64,000 nt of DNA from Bradymonas sediminis (GTDB lineage: Bacteria; Myxococcota_A; Bradymonadia; Bradymonadales; Bradymonadaceae). Location: the NCBI RefSeq assembly GCF_003258315.1, contig NZ_CP030032.1, forward strand, positions 4,757,501-4,821,500, read 5' to 3'. Both the position numbers and the translations under genes were made by a program. The notes beneath the pieces were generated by a model. The model worked only from the letters and a program-made list of their open reading frames with translations, ran no database searches and was not told the DNA's origin. Within the stretch, counting starts at the first letter, position 1, and each line of letters begins with the position of its first letter. Positions 17,092 through 26,441 of this stretch are shown in pieces.

Positions 17092-17829
17092 TTACAATTC
17101 GTAGCGAACACCCGTCATGAAAAAGAGCTGCCAATTATAGGCCACCTGATACGCGCCGGGGTCGCTGGTCGAGGCGAAATCGGGGAAGCGCTCGCGGGTG
17201 GTCTCGCCGACCGCGGGGTCCCAGGCGACGCGGACCTCCAGGGGGACGCTCATCTTCGAGTTGAGCTCGAAATCATAGCCGAGCGCCGCCGTCAGGCCCA
17301 GGTGGAAGGCAGGGGTGGTCTCCAGCGGCTCGGCCGCCTGGTCCGAATTCTCGATGACCACCGTCGCGCCGCTCTGCAGCCCCAGCATCGGCACCAAGCC
17401 CACGCCCAGGCGGAAGCCGCCGCGGCGCTGGGCGTTCTTCATATGCACCAGGACCGGCACATGGACGATGTGTGAGGTCAGGGTCACCGTGCGTTTGCGC
17501 TCGCCCAGGCTCTCGAAGCCCTCGCCGCTGTGGTAGCTATAGAGCAGGCCGGCCTCTAATTCGAAGCGCGCGCCTTTGACCTCGGCGAGTTCGTAGAGGG
17601 CGGTGACGCCGCCGGTGAATCCGAAGCCCGAGAACGCGCTGCCGCTGAGCAGCGTGGGCTCGCCGCGGGCGTCGTCGGGTTGTCCCAGCACGCTCCAATT
17701 GCCGCCTATTTTGGCGGCGATGGCCAGGTCGCCCGCATCATCGGCGGCTTCGGCCGACGCCGAAAGCCCCGCGAGTAGAGTCGCCGCGACGAGCGCGGCG
17801 CTGAATTGTCCGAATATGAACTTCTTCAT
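17092..17829 (-). CDS. Outer-membrane beta-barrel protein
   Basis: A 245-residue protein with a clear signal peptide (KKFIFGQFSAALVAATLLAG, cleavage after ASAEA). The mature part alternates hydrophobic and polar residues, with Gly/Tyr-rich strands such as GLLYSYHSG and LGLTAALGYDFEL, and ends in an aromatic-rich strand VAYNWQLFFMTGVRYEL typical of outer-membrane barrels recognised by BamA. GGGAG precedes the ATG. Function unknown; a PorT-like eight- or ten-strand barrel is the best guess. Confidence 0.75.
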   Translation of the reverse strand: MKKFIFGQFSAALVAATLLAGLSASAEAADDAGDLAIAAKIGGNWSVLGQPDDARGEPTLLSGSAFSGFGFTGGVTALYELAEVKGARFELEAGLLYSYHSGEGFESLGERKRTVTLTSHIVHVPVLVHMKNAQRRGGFRLGVGLVPMLGLQSGATVVIENSDQAAEPLETTPAFHLGLTAALGYDFELNSKMSVPLEVRVAWDPAVGETTRERFPDFASTSDPGAYQVAYNWQLFFMTGVRYEL

Positions 17830-17880
17830 CCCAAACTCCCAGATGATACGGGCAGCCTGACCGGCCTGGTTGACGCGGGC

Positions 17881-18447
17881 TTAGACGCGTTTGACCTCGG
17901 CGCGCTCGATGACCACGTCCTCAAGCGGACGGTCGCCGGCGTTGGTGCGGACCGCGCCGATCTTCTCAAGCACGTCGAGTCCAGCGACGACTTTTCCGAA
18001 GACGGCGTGGCGACCGTCGAGGTGGGGCGTCGGGCCGAGCGTGATGAAGAATTGGCTGCCGTTGGTGTTCGGGCCGGCGTTGGCCATCGACAGGGTGCCC
18101 GCGCTGGTGTGGCGCAGGTCGGGGTGGAACTCGTCGGCGAAGCGGTAGCCGGGGCCGCCGCGACCGGTGCCGGTCGGGTCGCCGCCCTGGATCATGAAGC
18201 CGTCGATGATGCGGTGGAAGATAAGCCCGTCATAATACGGCTCGTGGGAGGTCTCGCCGGTCTCCGGGTCGGTGTAGGCGCGCTTGCCGGTGGCGAGGCC
18301 CACGAAGTTTGCGACCGTCTTGGGGGCTTCTTCTTCGAACATCAGGATGTCCAGCGCGCCCAGGTTGGTGTGCAGGATCACGTGAAGAGCGCCTTCGCCT
18401 GCGACGTAGTCGGCCGGAACTTCATTAAAATCTTTGATTCCACTCAT
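17881..18447 (-). CDS. Cyclophilin-type peptidyl-prolyl cis-trans isomerase
   Basis: A 188-residue cyclophilin that catalyses proline isomerisation. The catalytic block [20 protein letters not shown] holds the essential Arg and Phe/Met/Gln, followed by [40 protein letters not shown] and FGKV. There is no signal peptide, so it acts in the cytosol. AAAGGGA precedes the start. The barrel gene 17092 follows 51 bp downstream on the same strand. Confidence 0.95.
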   Translation of the reverse strand: MSGIKDFNEVPADYVAGEGALHVILHTNLGALDILMFEEEAPKTVANFVGLATGKRAYTDPETGETSHEPYYDGLIFHRIIDGFMIQGGDPTGTGRGGPGYRFADEFHPDLRHTSAGTLSMANAGPNTNGSQFFITLGPTPHLDGRHAVFGKVVAGLDVLEKIGAVRTNAGDRPLEDVVIERAEVKRV

Positions 18448-18547
18448 TATTTATCCCTTTCATGATGATGCGCCCTCGCCTTGAGGGCAGTATTTGAAAA
18501 CAAAAAAGCACAGGCATCACAATTTGTGTGCACCGTGGCTACCACGT

Positions 18548-19348
18548 TTATAGCAAGAAATCATAGTCGTAAACCACGCCGGTGAAGATGCCGAAATGCG
18601 CCATATTCTCGCCGTTGGAGGTGAAGGTATGCCCGGTGCTGCCGCCGCTCTCGACCTTGACGCGCGCGTCGAAGCTGTCGTCCCAGCCCAGGTTATACCC
18701 GGCGCGCAGCTCGACCGGCACGCGCACCACGCCCAGGTCGATCTCGACGCCGGTCGTCAACTGCAACATCATATAGCTGGCGGTGCTGACGCGGTTTCGC
18801 TCGCTGAACAGCGGCCCGTATTGGTCGATGGTCGGGTCGTTCGAGTTCTCGCGCTCGGTGCGGTACTCCAGCGAGCTGCTCTGCTGGAAGACGAACTCCA
18901 GGCCCAGCCCCAAAAACGGCTTGAGCCCCGCCGAGGGAGCCACCGCTTTGAGCAGCACCGGCACGTGCAAGGCGCTGACCTGATGCTCCATCGTCACCCG
19001 CCCGCGCGGGATGCTATTGACCGATTTATCCTGCCAGCCGGTCAGGTTATCGCCCATATAATAGACGCCCGATTCGAGCCCAAGCACCCCCAGAATGCGC
19101 GCCTCCAGCGACAGGCCGACCCCCGGTCCGATGCCGAAGCCCGGGTAAAACCCGGAGTCGTCGGTGGGCTGGGCGTATTGGATCTGCTGGCGGTTGCTGA
19201 GCTTGGGCACCTCGCTGGTGGCGGTGCCGGCCACCCCGCCCTTGATGCCCACCAGCAGGTCCACTGGCATCTGCGCGGCCGCCGAGCCCATCACCCCAAA
19301 GCTCACCAACAAGAACGCCGAAGCGCACAATAAAGAACGGTAATTCAC
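18548..19348 (-). CDS. Outer-membrane beta-barrel protein
   Basis: A 266-residue protein starting with GTG at 19348, GGAG seven bases upstream. Signal peptide (LLCASAFLLVSFGVMGSAAA, cleaved near AQ) and a C-terminal aromatic strand (FGIFTGVVYDYDFLL) point to an outer-membrane barrel. Internal strands include GPGVGLSLEARILGVLGLES and LKPFLGLGLEFVF. It resembles the barrel at 17092-17829 in layout (same helper proline/valine-rich 'ALHVPVLLKA' segment beside 'IVHVPVLVHM' there), so the two look like paralogues flanking the cyclophilin gene. Confidence 0.75.
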   Translation of the reverse strand: MNYRSLLCASAFLLVSFGVMGSAAAQMPVDLLVGIKGGVAGTATSEVPKLSNRQQIQYAQPTDDSGFYPGFGIGPGVGLSLEARILGVLGLESGVYYMGDNLTGWQDKSVNSIPRGRVTMEHQVSALHVPVLLKAVAPSAGLKPFLGLGLEFVFQQSSSLEYRTERENSNDPTIDQYGPLFSERNRVSTASYMMLQLTTGVEIDLGVVRVPVELRAGYNLGWDDSFDARVKVESGGSTGHTFTSNGENMAHFGIFTGVVYDYDFLL

Positions 19349-19581
19349 GTCGAGTCTCCACTACTTATCAATTTATTCGTCAGCCAGCGCGCGAAGTTGC
19401 GCCAAAAACACTGTGTCAAAACCACTTTTTTGAAGCATGGGCTTCATACCCGATCGCAGGGGGCTTGCGCAAATCGGAAAGGAGTTATTAGTGTGCTGCG
19501 CATCACCATTATTGTTTTGTCCCGTCGGACGTCTCTCGGTCGAGAAGCGCGCGATGAGGCCCACATCCCCGAGTGTGAAAG

Positions 19582-21159
19582 ATGCGTATATCGACAAAAG
19601 CTGTGCTCCTTGGCGCCCTGGCCGCTCTATCGCTGACGGTGGGCTGCACCTCAGACCTCACCACGGGGAATCAGACGTGGCAGGATAGCGGTCGCAGCGA
19701 CGCCCGCGCCGAAGATGTGCTGGGCGACGCGGCTGTCGAGGATGCCGCAGGCGAAGACGCCCTCGGCGAGGATGGGCTGGGCGAAGACGCGGCACAGGAT
19801 GCGGCGGGCGAAGATGTCGCCCCGGAGCCGCAGGTCGGCCCGCTGACTTTTAAGCTGCGAAACCGAACCGCGCGCACCTTTTATACCTACCCCGCCCCCG
19901 CCGGCACCCCGTGCCATCCCAGCCGAGGGTGGCTCGTCCTGGAGGTCAACGGGGAGCGTATCGGGTTGGAGAATGATTGCGCGCAATGCGAGTGCGGCGA
20001 CTCCGCCTGCGAGCCTTGCGCGGATTCGTGCGCCTCGGACGCCGGGGACGCCGCCGGGCTGGCCGCCGGGGCGGAGCGCAAATATGTCTGGGATAAGCGC
20101 GCCTGGACGCCCAACACCGCCGACGCCTGCATGGAGCGCGAGCTGGCGGTGGGCGACGAGGTGGTCGCCAAATTTTGCTGGGGGCACGAGCGCGGCGGCG
20201 CGGACTCCGCCAATATCACCGACCATCAATGCGAGTCGAAGTCGATCGTCGTGAGCGAGGACGCGCAGACGCTCGAGTTCGGCGTCGACCAGGGCCAGCT
20301 CGACTGGGAGACCGGCGATATCTTCAAGAGCGATAATGATTGGCTGGAGGTGCGCGTGGGGGATATGCCGCTGGTCATCAGCGCCCCGCACGGCGGGCGC
20401 ATTCAGCCGCCGTCGGTGAGCACCCGCACCTGCGGCAGCAGCCCGGTCACCACCGCCGACACCAATAGCGGCGACCTGGCCATCGAGTTTTATCGACGCT
20501 TAAAGAGCGAATACGGCGTGCGCCCGAACCTGGTGGTCGCCCACGTCAAGCGCGCCGCGGTGGACCTCAACCGCGACATCGACCTGGGGGCCTGCGGGAA
20601 CGCGGCCATGGAGGATGTCTGGCGCCAATATCACGCGTATATCGAGACCGCGCTGGCGCGCACCATCGACGAGTTTGGCTACGCCATCTATATCGATCTG
20701 CACGGCCACGGGCACACCAAGCAGCGCCTCGAGCTGGGCTACGGGCTGTCGAAAGCGTCGATCAAGACGGTGCACGAAACCCCGTCCGAAGCCGCGCGCC
20801 TGGGGCGGCGCTCATCGCTGCGAAACCTGATGTCGATGTCGACGCTGGACTTTCGCGACGAACTCTTCGGCGCCGACGCCTTTGGCACGCGCATCCACGC
20901 CGCCGGCATCCCCGCGGTCCCCAGCCGCCAGGACCCGGTTCCCCTGGAGGGCGACAAATATTTTAGCGGCGGCTTCAACACGCGCCGCTACACCGCGACC
21001 GAGTATTCGCGGGTCTTTGGCTGGCAGATCGAGACCCATAAAAACGCCCGCTGGGGCGGCTCAGACGGCGGCGAGGCCGGCCGAAAAGCGTTCGCGCGGG
21101 CGTTCGCGGACGTGATTACGGCGTATATCGCGCATATTGAGTCGAATATGGAGGATTGA
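19582..21159 (+). CDS. Secreted N-formylglutamate amidohydrolase-like lipoprotein
   Basis: A 525-residue lipoprotein (lipobox TVGC, Cys22) with an acidic Gly-Glu-Asp-Ala linker of repeated GEDA-like units (about residues 45-80), a cysteine-rich stretch (CAQCECGDSACEPCADSC) and a catalytic domain after residue 255. That domain has VISAPHGGR, RAAVDLNRDIDLG and YIDLHGHGH, the metal-site motifs of the N-formylglutamate amidohydrolase family (zinc hydrolases of the carboxypeptidase-like fold). Family members usually act in cytosolic histidine degradation; an exported lipid-anchored form suggests cutting of an outside amide or peptide, which is inference. Confidence 0.82.
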   Translation: MRISTKAVLLGALAALSLTVGCTSDLTTGNQTWQDSGRSDARAEDVLGDAAVEDAAGEDALGEDGLGEDAAQDAAGEDVAPEPQVGPLTFKLRNRTARTFYTYPAPAGTPCHPSRGWLVLEVNGERIGLENDCAQCECGDSACEPCADSCASDAGDAAGLAAGAERKYVWDKRAWTPNTADACMERELAVGDEVVAKFCWGHERGGADSANITDHQCESKSIVVSEDAQTLEFGVDQGQLDWETGDIFKSDNDWLEVRVGDMPLVISAPHGGRIQPPSVSTRTCGSSPVTTADTNSGDLAIEFYRRLKSEYGVRPNLVVAHVKRAAVDLNRDIDLGACGNAAMEDVWRQYHAYIETALARTIDEFGYAIYIDLHGHGHTKQRLELGYGLSKASIKTVHETPSEAARLGRRSSLRNLMSMSTLDFRDELFGADAFGTRIHAAGIPAVPSRQDPVPLEGDKYFSGGFNTRRYTATEYSRVFGWQIETHKNARWGGSDGGEAGRKAFARAFADVITAYIAHIESNMED

Positions 21160-21172
21160 TGAAACCCGGCGT

Positions 21173-21793
21173 TTATGCCTTTTTCCCCACCATCAAAAAC
21201 ACCGAGAACGCGCGCATTTGGCCGGTTTGGCCGACCTCGCGCTTGACCTCAAACGCGTCGGAGAACGCGATATCCGTGAACCCGGCCGCCTCGGCCAATT
21301 TGCGAAGCTCGGGGCGCGCGAACCCACGGTGCACATGGTGGGCGTCGTGCCCGTGAAACGACCCGTCTTCCTGGTCCAGGTCGGCGATGCACAGATAGCC
21401 GCCGGGGTTTAAGAGCGCGCTGAATTGCCCGAGGATTTGCTCGGTGTCGGGGATATGGTGCAGCGTCATCGCGCTATAGATCAGGTCAAAGCGCGCATCG
21501 GGCAGCGGTTGGGTGGCCAGGTCGAGGTTCAGCGCGGTCATGGCGTCGACGCCGGCCGCGGCGATCTTCTCGCGCAGCACCTCGAGCATCCCCTCCGAGG
21601 TGTCCGCCAGCACGATCGCCCCGACGTCTTCGCGCAGCTCAAAGCTTAGCTGCCCGGTCCCGCAGCCGTATTCAAACGCCGCCATCTCCTGGGTCAGCGG
21701 CACCGTCGCGCGGATCGCCTTTGCGATCTCGGCGGCGCGTTGTTGTTTCTGCGGGGTGTCCCAGTCGCGGGCTTTCTGGTCGAATTCAGACAT
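21173..21793 (-). CDS. Class I SAM-dependent methyltransferase
   Basis: A 206-residue methyltransferase of the UbiE/type-11 group. Motif I AFEYGCGTGQLSF binds SAM; IVLADTSEGMLEV (motif II with acidic residue), ALNLDLATQPLPDARFDLIY and SAMTLHHIPD follow. AAAGGAT precedes the ATG. The substrate is unknown; the gene stands alone and is convergent with the amidohydrolase-like lipoprotein 14 bp away. Confidence 0.9.
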   Translation of the reverse strand: MSEFDQKARDWDTPQKQQRAAEIAKAIRATVPLTQEMAAFEYGCGTGQLSFELREDVGAIVLADTSEGMLEVLREKIAAAGVDAMTALNLDLATQPLPDARFDLIYSAMTLHHIPDTEQILGQFSALLNPGGYLCIADLDQEDGSFHGHDAHHVHRGFARPELRKLAEAAGFTDIAFSDAFEVKREVGQTGQMRAFSVFLMVGKKA

Positions 21794-22069
21794 TTTATAT
21801 CCTTTGGGTAGAAGTCGTTCCGGGGCGAGTAATGATTGCTCCCGGGGTGGTGCGACTATGTTGCCTATTTGATGCGGGGGTGGCCAGAGGGTTTCGTGTG
21901 GGGGGGACTATCGCATGCGTCTCGATGGCCAACACCAATGCTTGATTTTGGTCGAGCCGCCGCCTATTTGGTTGATTAATATTTGACGCCTTGACGTTGT
22001 CAGCTGCGTGCTCATTGGCGCATAGGTGGCGACGTCTCAAACAGATAATCGCGGCGAGCAGCGCATAGC

Positions 22070-23497
22070 ATGTATCAAAAGTCATTGGCGCTGGTTTTTC
22101 TGTGGGTCCTATACGGCTCTGTTGGCTTTCTGAGCTATGGGTATGACGACGAGTTCTTTAATATGAACTTGGTCGAGGCGGCTGACGGAGCCCTGCAATT
22201 AGCCGCGCTGGTTAATCGGGTCGATGTCCATCCGCCGGGCTCCTACCTGCTAAATTGGCTCGTTCTTAAACTCACGGGTGATTGGTCATTTGTACGGCTT
22301 GTTGGCGCGATAATGACCGCCTCGTCGCTGTGGCTTGTCTGGAAGGAAATCGCGCGGTCGAGGCCGGCTTTTTTTGCCTTTGTCGCGATCGGGCTGAACC
22401 CAACGCTTCTTTTATGGGGGACGGGGCTGCGTTGGTACGCCTATGCGGTGACGATCATCAACCTGATGATCTATCTGCTATTAAGACCCTGTGAGCGTCA
22501 GCGAATATTCTGGGGATTTTTCTTTTTTCTGTCCGTAGCGCTCGTCTATATCGGCTATATTGGACTGATCATTGTCCCCGTTTTATTTCTGATTGCGCTG
22601 ACTGCTCGTAGGCAAAAATGGCGGGATGAATGGGTGACGATTGCATGGACGGGGGCCGCGGCTGCGGCGCTTGTTTTGCCGCAAATCATCGTGTTCTTCC
22701 GAGTGCATCTTCAAAATAGCAGCGCGCAATTTGGCGGGTATCTCAGGTCGATATTTGGCCTTGGGTTTCATCTTTTTGCGGGACAGGGATCCTATCCGCT
22801 GACCATTGCGGGCGGCGCGCTGATCTTCGGCAACGCGATCCTCCTGGTCGTGTCGATGGCGGATATTCGAGCAACACTAAAGGCACCAAGCGCCCAACTC
22901 TTGCTGGTTGGTTCTGTCAGTTTATTGCTCACGCGTTTAACCACAAAATACCGAAATCTCGTAACCCTGTCTTCGGCGCAGGGCGCCTGGCAAAGCGGCG
23001 CTTATAGCCGCATCCAAACGCGTTGGTTGCGAGTGACTACCTTTGTGCTCATTTCGCTGGGAAATCTCTGGGGAGTCGTGAATGTCGCGAGCCATCAGAA
23101 TACGAGCAAGGGCACCTGGAATATGCCCTACGATGAAATCTTGGCGACCATTCGTCAGCGCGCCGAGCACTGCAACGCCGCGACCCTGATTACGTCGGAT
23201 CCCGGCATCGCATATTATGGCGAGGCACTTGTCCCGACGCTTATTTACCTGCATCGCGACGCCCATTGGAAGTCCAATGCCGAAGCCGCAGAGGGCTGCA
23301 TCATTGCCATTCGCACATTCCGTGGCTCAATGAGTCGTCAAAAAGCCCAGGCGTATTCGGATTTTCTGCTCAGCCAAAAAGCGCGCACCACCGAGGTCAT
23401 TGATATTGGGTTTGATAAAAATGCATCGTTCAAGCGCCGCTTTGAGCGGGATATTCCGGAGTATTATGCTTATATTCATGTGATTGAGCCGAGGTGA
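22070..23497 (+). CDS. GT-C fold (GT39/ArnT-like) membrane glycosyltransferase
   Basis: A 475-residue protein with about nine to eleven hydrophobic helices. After the first helix comes YGYDDEFF, and a later loop has DVHPPGSYLL, which match the acidic and HPP motifs of dolichyl/undecaprenyl-phosphate sugar transferases (GT39/GT83). A soluble domain of about 120 residues forms the C-terminus. It would move a sugar from a lipid-phosphate carrier to a protein, lipid A or glycan at the periplasmic side. It opens the polysaccharide locus; no Shine-Dalgarno is obvious. Confidence 0.75.
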   Translation: MYQKSLALVFLWVLYGSVGFLSYGYDDEFFNMNLVEAADGALQLAALVNRVDVHPPGSYLLNWLVLKLTGDWSFVRLVGAIMTASSLWLVWKEIARSRPAFFAFVAIGLNPTLLLWGTGLRWYAYAVTIINLMIYLLLRPCERQRIFWGFFFFLSVALVYIGYIGLIIVPVLFLIALTARRQKWRDEWVTIAWTGAAAAALVLPQIIVFFRVHLQNSSAQFGGYLRSIFGLGFHLFAGQGSYPLTIAGGALIFGNAILLVVSMADIRATLKAPSAQLLLVGSVSLLLTRLTTKYRNLVTLSSAQGAWQSGAYSRIQTRWLRVTTFVLISLGNLWGVVNVASHQNTSKGTWNMPYDEILATIRQRAEHCNAATLITSDPGIAYYGEALVPTLIYLHRDAHWKSNAEAAEGCIIAIRTFRGSMSRQKAQAYSDFLLSQKARTTEVIDIGFDKNASFKRRFERDIPEYYAYIHVIEPR

Positions 23498-23649
23498 TGT
23501 TTCGTAGGTAGAAGGTTATAAGCCACGCCAAGCGCGCAAATGTCCATAAATTCAAATTATCGAATTGCGCCGCCCCACAAGGCGTTGAATCGCTACGATC
23601 GACGAGTCGGCGCGGGGGTGAATGATTGCGGAACCGTGGTTGACGAATC

Positions 23650-23688
23650 ACTTCCGAGTTGCGTAGGTTCGCGGTCTTGACGACCTCC
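23650..23688 (+). repeat. Imperfect direct repeat, second copy at 24094-24132
   Basis: Both copies share CCGA, TTGC, TAGGTT, TCTTGA, GA blocks in the same order (CCGAGTTGCGTAGGTTCGCG against CCGATTTGCATAGGTTTCGC), roughly three quarters identical over 39 bases. One precedes the wecB remnant by about 50 bases, the other precedes gmd by about 120. It could be a repeated leader element of polysaccharide genes or the trace of a duplication. Confidence 0.5.
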
Positions 23689-23714
23689 TCCAAAAATAGC
23701 AGTGGGAAGCAGCA

Positions 23715-23825
23715 GTGACGTCTTCATCAGTAGCAAAAATGCATATTTTGACGGTCTTTGGCACCCGCCCCGAGGCCATTAAGATGGCGCCGGTGGTGCG
23801 CGAGTTGGCGGCGCGAATAGGATAA
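23715..23825 (+). pseudogene. wecB: 5' remnant of UDP-GlcNAc 2-epimerase
   Basis: From ATG 23739 the frame reads MHILTVFGTRPEAIKMAPVV then RELAARIG and a TAA stop at 23823-23825. TVFGTRPEAIKMAPVVREL is the highly conserved N-terminal signature of the WecB/MnaA epimerase that makes UDP-ManNAc. About 350 further residues are missing, and no continuation is found in any frame up to gmd. An in-frame GTG at 23715 is the alternative start. This is a truncated gene left by deletion or replacement in the polysaccharide locus. Confidence 0.88.
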
Positions 23826-24249
23826 GAACTGGCCAACATCCTCTAAGAGCGTTCATAACGCTACTTTCGGCGGACGCCCCAATACGGCACAAATTTTGCG
23901 CAAATTTGGAGCAAAGATGTCATATTGGATATGGCGTTCGGGCGATTTTCATGCGCCAAACTCATAGGCATGTGTTTCTGACGCAATGTATTGCGGTTTT
24001 ACGGGCTAATTGGACGATTTCATCTCGTCATGGCGTATGACTGCTTTCGGGTATGACACGCCGAGTCTCCCGAGCGCGGGCGAATTGACTCGCACCCCCG
24101 ATTTGCATAGGTTTCGCATCTTGATGATCCCTTAAAGTATTGCGGGAAAGATGTTGGTTAATGATTTAACAGGTCTCCATCCGCAACTCATCTAAAATAA
24201 CTACGAATTCCCAAACCATCTCATTGTGGCCTTATCGCCGTAACAGAAA

Positions 24250-25344
24250 ATGACAAAAACAACAAAAAAAGCACTCATCACCGGGATTACCGGACAAGAC
24301 GGCTCCTACCTCGCCGAACTTCTGCTCGAAAAGGGCTACGAAGTTCACGGGATCGTGCGCCGCTCCAGCTCCTTTAATACCCAGCGCCTCGAGCATATTT
24401 ACCAGGATCCGCATACCCGCGATCAGCGGCTCTTTTTGCATTATGGCGACCTCTCGGATGCCTCGAATCTCTCGCGGCTTATGGAGACCATTGAGCCCGA
24501 CGAGATCTATAACCTCGGCGCCCAGAGCCACGTGCAGGTATCCTTTGAGGTGCCTGATTATACGGCTCAAGTCAGCGGCCTCGGCACGTTGCGCCTGCTC
24601 GACGCCATCAAAGAAACCGGCATCGACACCAAATTTTACCAGGCCTCGACCAGCGAGCTTTACGGGCTTGTGCAGGAAGTCCCTCAGTCTGAGACCACAC
24701 CGTTCTACCCGCGCTCGCCGTATGCCGTGGCGAAATTATACGCCTATTGGATCACGGTGAATTATCGCGAAGCCTATGGCATTCACGCCTCGAACGGCAC
24801 CCTCTTTAACCATGAAAGCCCGCGGCGCGGCAAAACCTTTGTGACCCGCAAGATCACCCGCGCGGTCGCGCGAATTAAGCACGGGCTGCAAGAGCGTCTC
24901 TATCTCGGAAACCTCGACGCCAAGCGCGACTGGGGCTACGCGCCCGAATATGTCATGGGCATGTGGATGATGATGCAGCAGGACAAGCCCGACGATTATG
25001 TGCTCGCCACCGGTGAGACCACGACCGTGCGCGACTTCGCGCAGTGGGCGTTTGAGCGCGCCGATATGCCGATCCGCTGGGAAGGCGAGGGCGTCGACGA
25101 AAAGGGATACCACGCTGAGACGGGCAAGCTGCTCGTCGAGGTAGACCCCGCGTATTTTCGCCCCACCGAGGTCGACCTGCTGCTGGGCGACCCCTCCAAG
25201 GCAAAGAAGGCATTTGGCTGGGAGGCAAAAACCCCGGTCCAGGAACTCTGCAATATCATGGTCGACCACGACCTGGGCATGGTCGAGCGGCTCGTGACGC
25301 TGCGCGAAGCCGGCTACGATGTGATCGAGCAAGGCGTCGACTAA
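24250..25344 (+). CDS. gmd: GDP-mannose 4,6-dehydratase
   Basis: A 364-residue NAD(P)-dependent SDR enzyme that turns GDP-mannose into GDP-4-keto-6-deoxymannose, the first step to GDP-L-fucose. Seen are the dinucleotide motif [14 protein letters not shown], the [13 protein letters not shown] segment, catalytic [10 protein letters not shown] (Tyr and Lys), and [20 protein letters not shown], all typical of Gmd. Length is normal. fcl follows after 125 bp with two small hairpins between. Confidence 0.97.
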   Translation: MTKTTKKALITGITGQDGSYLAELLLEKGYEVHGIVRRSSSFNTQRLEHIYQDPHTRDQRLFLHYGDLSDASNLSRLMETIEPDEIYNLGAQSHVQVSFEVPDYTAQVSGLGTLRLLDAIKETGIDTKFYQASTSELYGLVQEVPQSETTPFYPRSPYAVAKLYAYWITVNYREAYGIHASNGTLFNHESPRRGKTFVTRKITRAVARIKHGLQERLYLGNLDAKRDWGYAPEYVMGMWMMMQQDKPDDYVLATGETTTVRDFAQWAFERADMPIRWEGEGVDEKGYHAETGKLLVEVDPAYFRPTEVDLLLGDPSKAKKAFGWEAKTPVQELCNIMVDHDLGMVERLVTLREAGYDVIEQGVD

Positions 25345-25366
25345 ATATCATCTCTCTTCAAGGAGC

Positions 25367-25401
25367 GCGGGTGTCCCCACCCGCATCGCGCGTAGCGCGA
25401 T
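25367..25401 (+). terminator. Tandem hairpins between gmd and fcl
   Basis: GCGGGTG/CACCCGC (25367-25384) and ATCGCGC/GCGCGAT (25385-25401) are two adjacent perfect 7-bp hairpins in the gap. No T-run follows, so read-through to fcl is likely; they may tune the ratio of the two mRNAs. Confidence 0.4.
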
Positions 25402-25469
25402 ACCCCATAGATTGAAGCGTAGAGAGCGCCCGGGCCGGAGAGCCACAACCACCACAAAAGCTCATAAAA

Positions 25470-26441
25470 ATGACCACCCAAACAAAAACATACCGCCGCA
25501 TGACCCCAGACGCACGCGTCTACGTCGCCGGCCACCGCGGCCTCGTCGGCTCGGCGCTCGTGCGTCGACTCGAGCGCGCCGGCTATAAAAATATCATCAC
25601 CCGAACCAGCAGCGAACTGGACCTGACCCGCCAGGCCGACGTCGAAGCATTCTTCGCCGCCGAAGACCCCGAGTTCGTCCTACTCGCTGCCGCAAAGGTC
25701 GGCGGAATCCTGGCCAATGACACCTATCGCGGCGAGTTCATTCGTGACAACTTGCTGATCCAGACCAACGTCATCGACGCCGCCCGCCGCCACGGCGTAC
25801 AGCGCCTTTTATTCCTGGGCTCAAGCTGCATCTACCCGCGCGACTGCCCCCAGCCGATGCGCGAGGACTCCCTACTCACCGGCCCGCTGGAGTCGACCAA
25901 CGAGGCCTACGCCATCGCAAAGATCGCGGGCCTGAAGATGTGCGAGGCGTTCAACTCCCAATACGGGACGAAATACCTCAGCGTCATGCCCACCAATCTC
26001 TACGGCCCGAACGACAATTTTGACCTCGAGACAAGCCACGTCCTCCCCGCGTTCATCCGTAAATTCCACGAAGCCAAACTCCGCCAGGAGCAGACCGGCG
26101 AGCCGGCCGAAGTTGTTATTTGGGGCACCGGCACGCCGAAGCGTGAGTTTTTGTATGTCGACGACCTGGCCGACGCCTGCGTCTTCTTGCTCGAGCAAAC
26201 CGATCACGTTGAACTCACGAATATCGGCGTCGGTCACGATATCTCGATCGCTGAGTTGGCGGCGCTGGTCGCCGATGTTGTCGGATTTGAGGGAACGCTT
26301 TCGAAGGATGCCACGAAGCCTGATGGGACGCCGCGGAAGCTGATGGACGTGTCGCAGCTCAATGCGTTGGGTTGGGAGGCGAAGGTCGGTCTTCGTGAGG
26401 GGATTGAGTTGGCGTATGCGTGGTTCCAGAAATCCAGTTGA
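25470..26441 (+). CDS. fcl: GDP-L-fucose synthase
   Basis: A 323-residue SDR epimerase/reductase that converts the Gmd product to GDP-L-fucose. Motifs: [19 protein letters not shown] for [16 protein letters not shown] with the catalytic Ser, [11 protein letters not shown] with Tyr/Lys, [15 protein letters not shown]. The start at 25470 gives a short N-terminal extension before RVYVAG; an ATG at 25500 ([11 protein letters not shown]) fits the family length slightly better. The flippase gene overlaps its 3' end. Confidence 0.96.
   Translation: MTTQTKTYRRMTPDARVYVAGHRGLVGSALVRRLERAGYKNIITRTSSELDLTRQADVEAFFAAEDPEFVLLAAAKVGGILANDTYRGEFIRDNLLIQTNVIDAARRHGVQRLLFLGSSCIYPRDCPQPMREDSLLTGPLESTNEAYAIAKIAGLKMCEAFNSQYGTKYLSVMPTNLYGPNDNFDLETSHVLPAFIRKFHEAKLRQEQTGEPAEVVIWGTGTPKREFLYVDDLADACVFLLEQTDHVELTNIGVGHDISIAELAALVADVVGFEGTLSKDATKPDGTPRKLMDVSQLNALGWEAKVGLREGIELAYAWFQKSS

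Larger units (their letters stand above)
23498..24249 (+). other. Long gap with gene remnant and duplicated leader segment
   Basis: A 750-bp stretch without an intact gene. It contains the first 29 codons of a wecB-like gene (23739-23825) and two diverged copies of a segment of about 39 bp, at 23650 and 24094. The rest has no ORF of note, RNA gene or clear hairpin. It probably carries the gmd promoter and scars of a deletion. Confidence 0.6.

Noticed and set aside
23498-24249. JUMPstart/ops element before the glycan genes
   Set aside because: I looked for GGCGGTAGCG-type ops sequence and found none.
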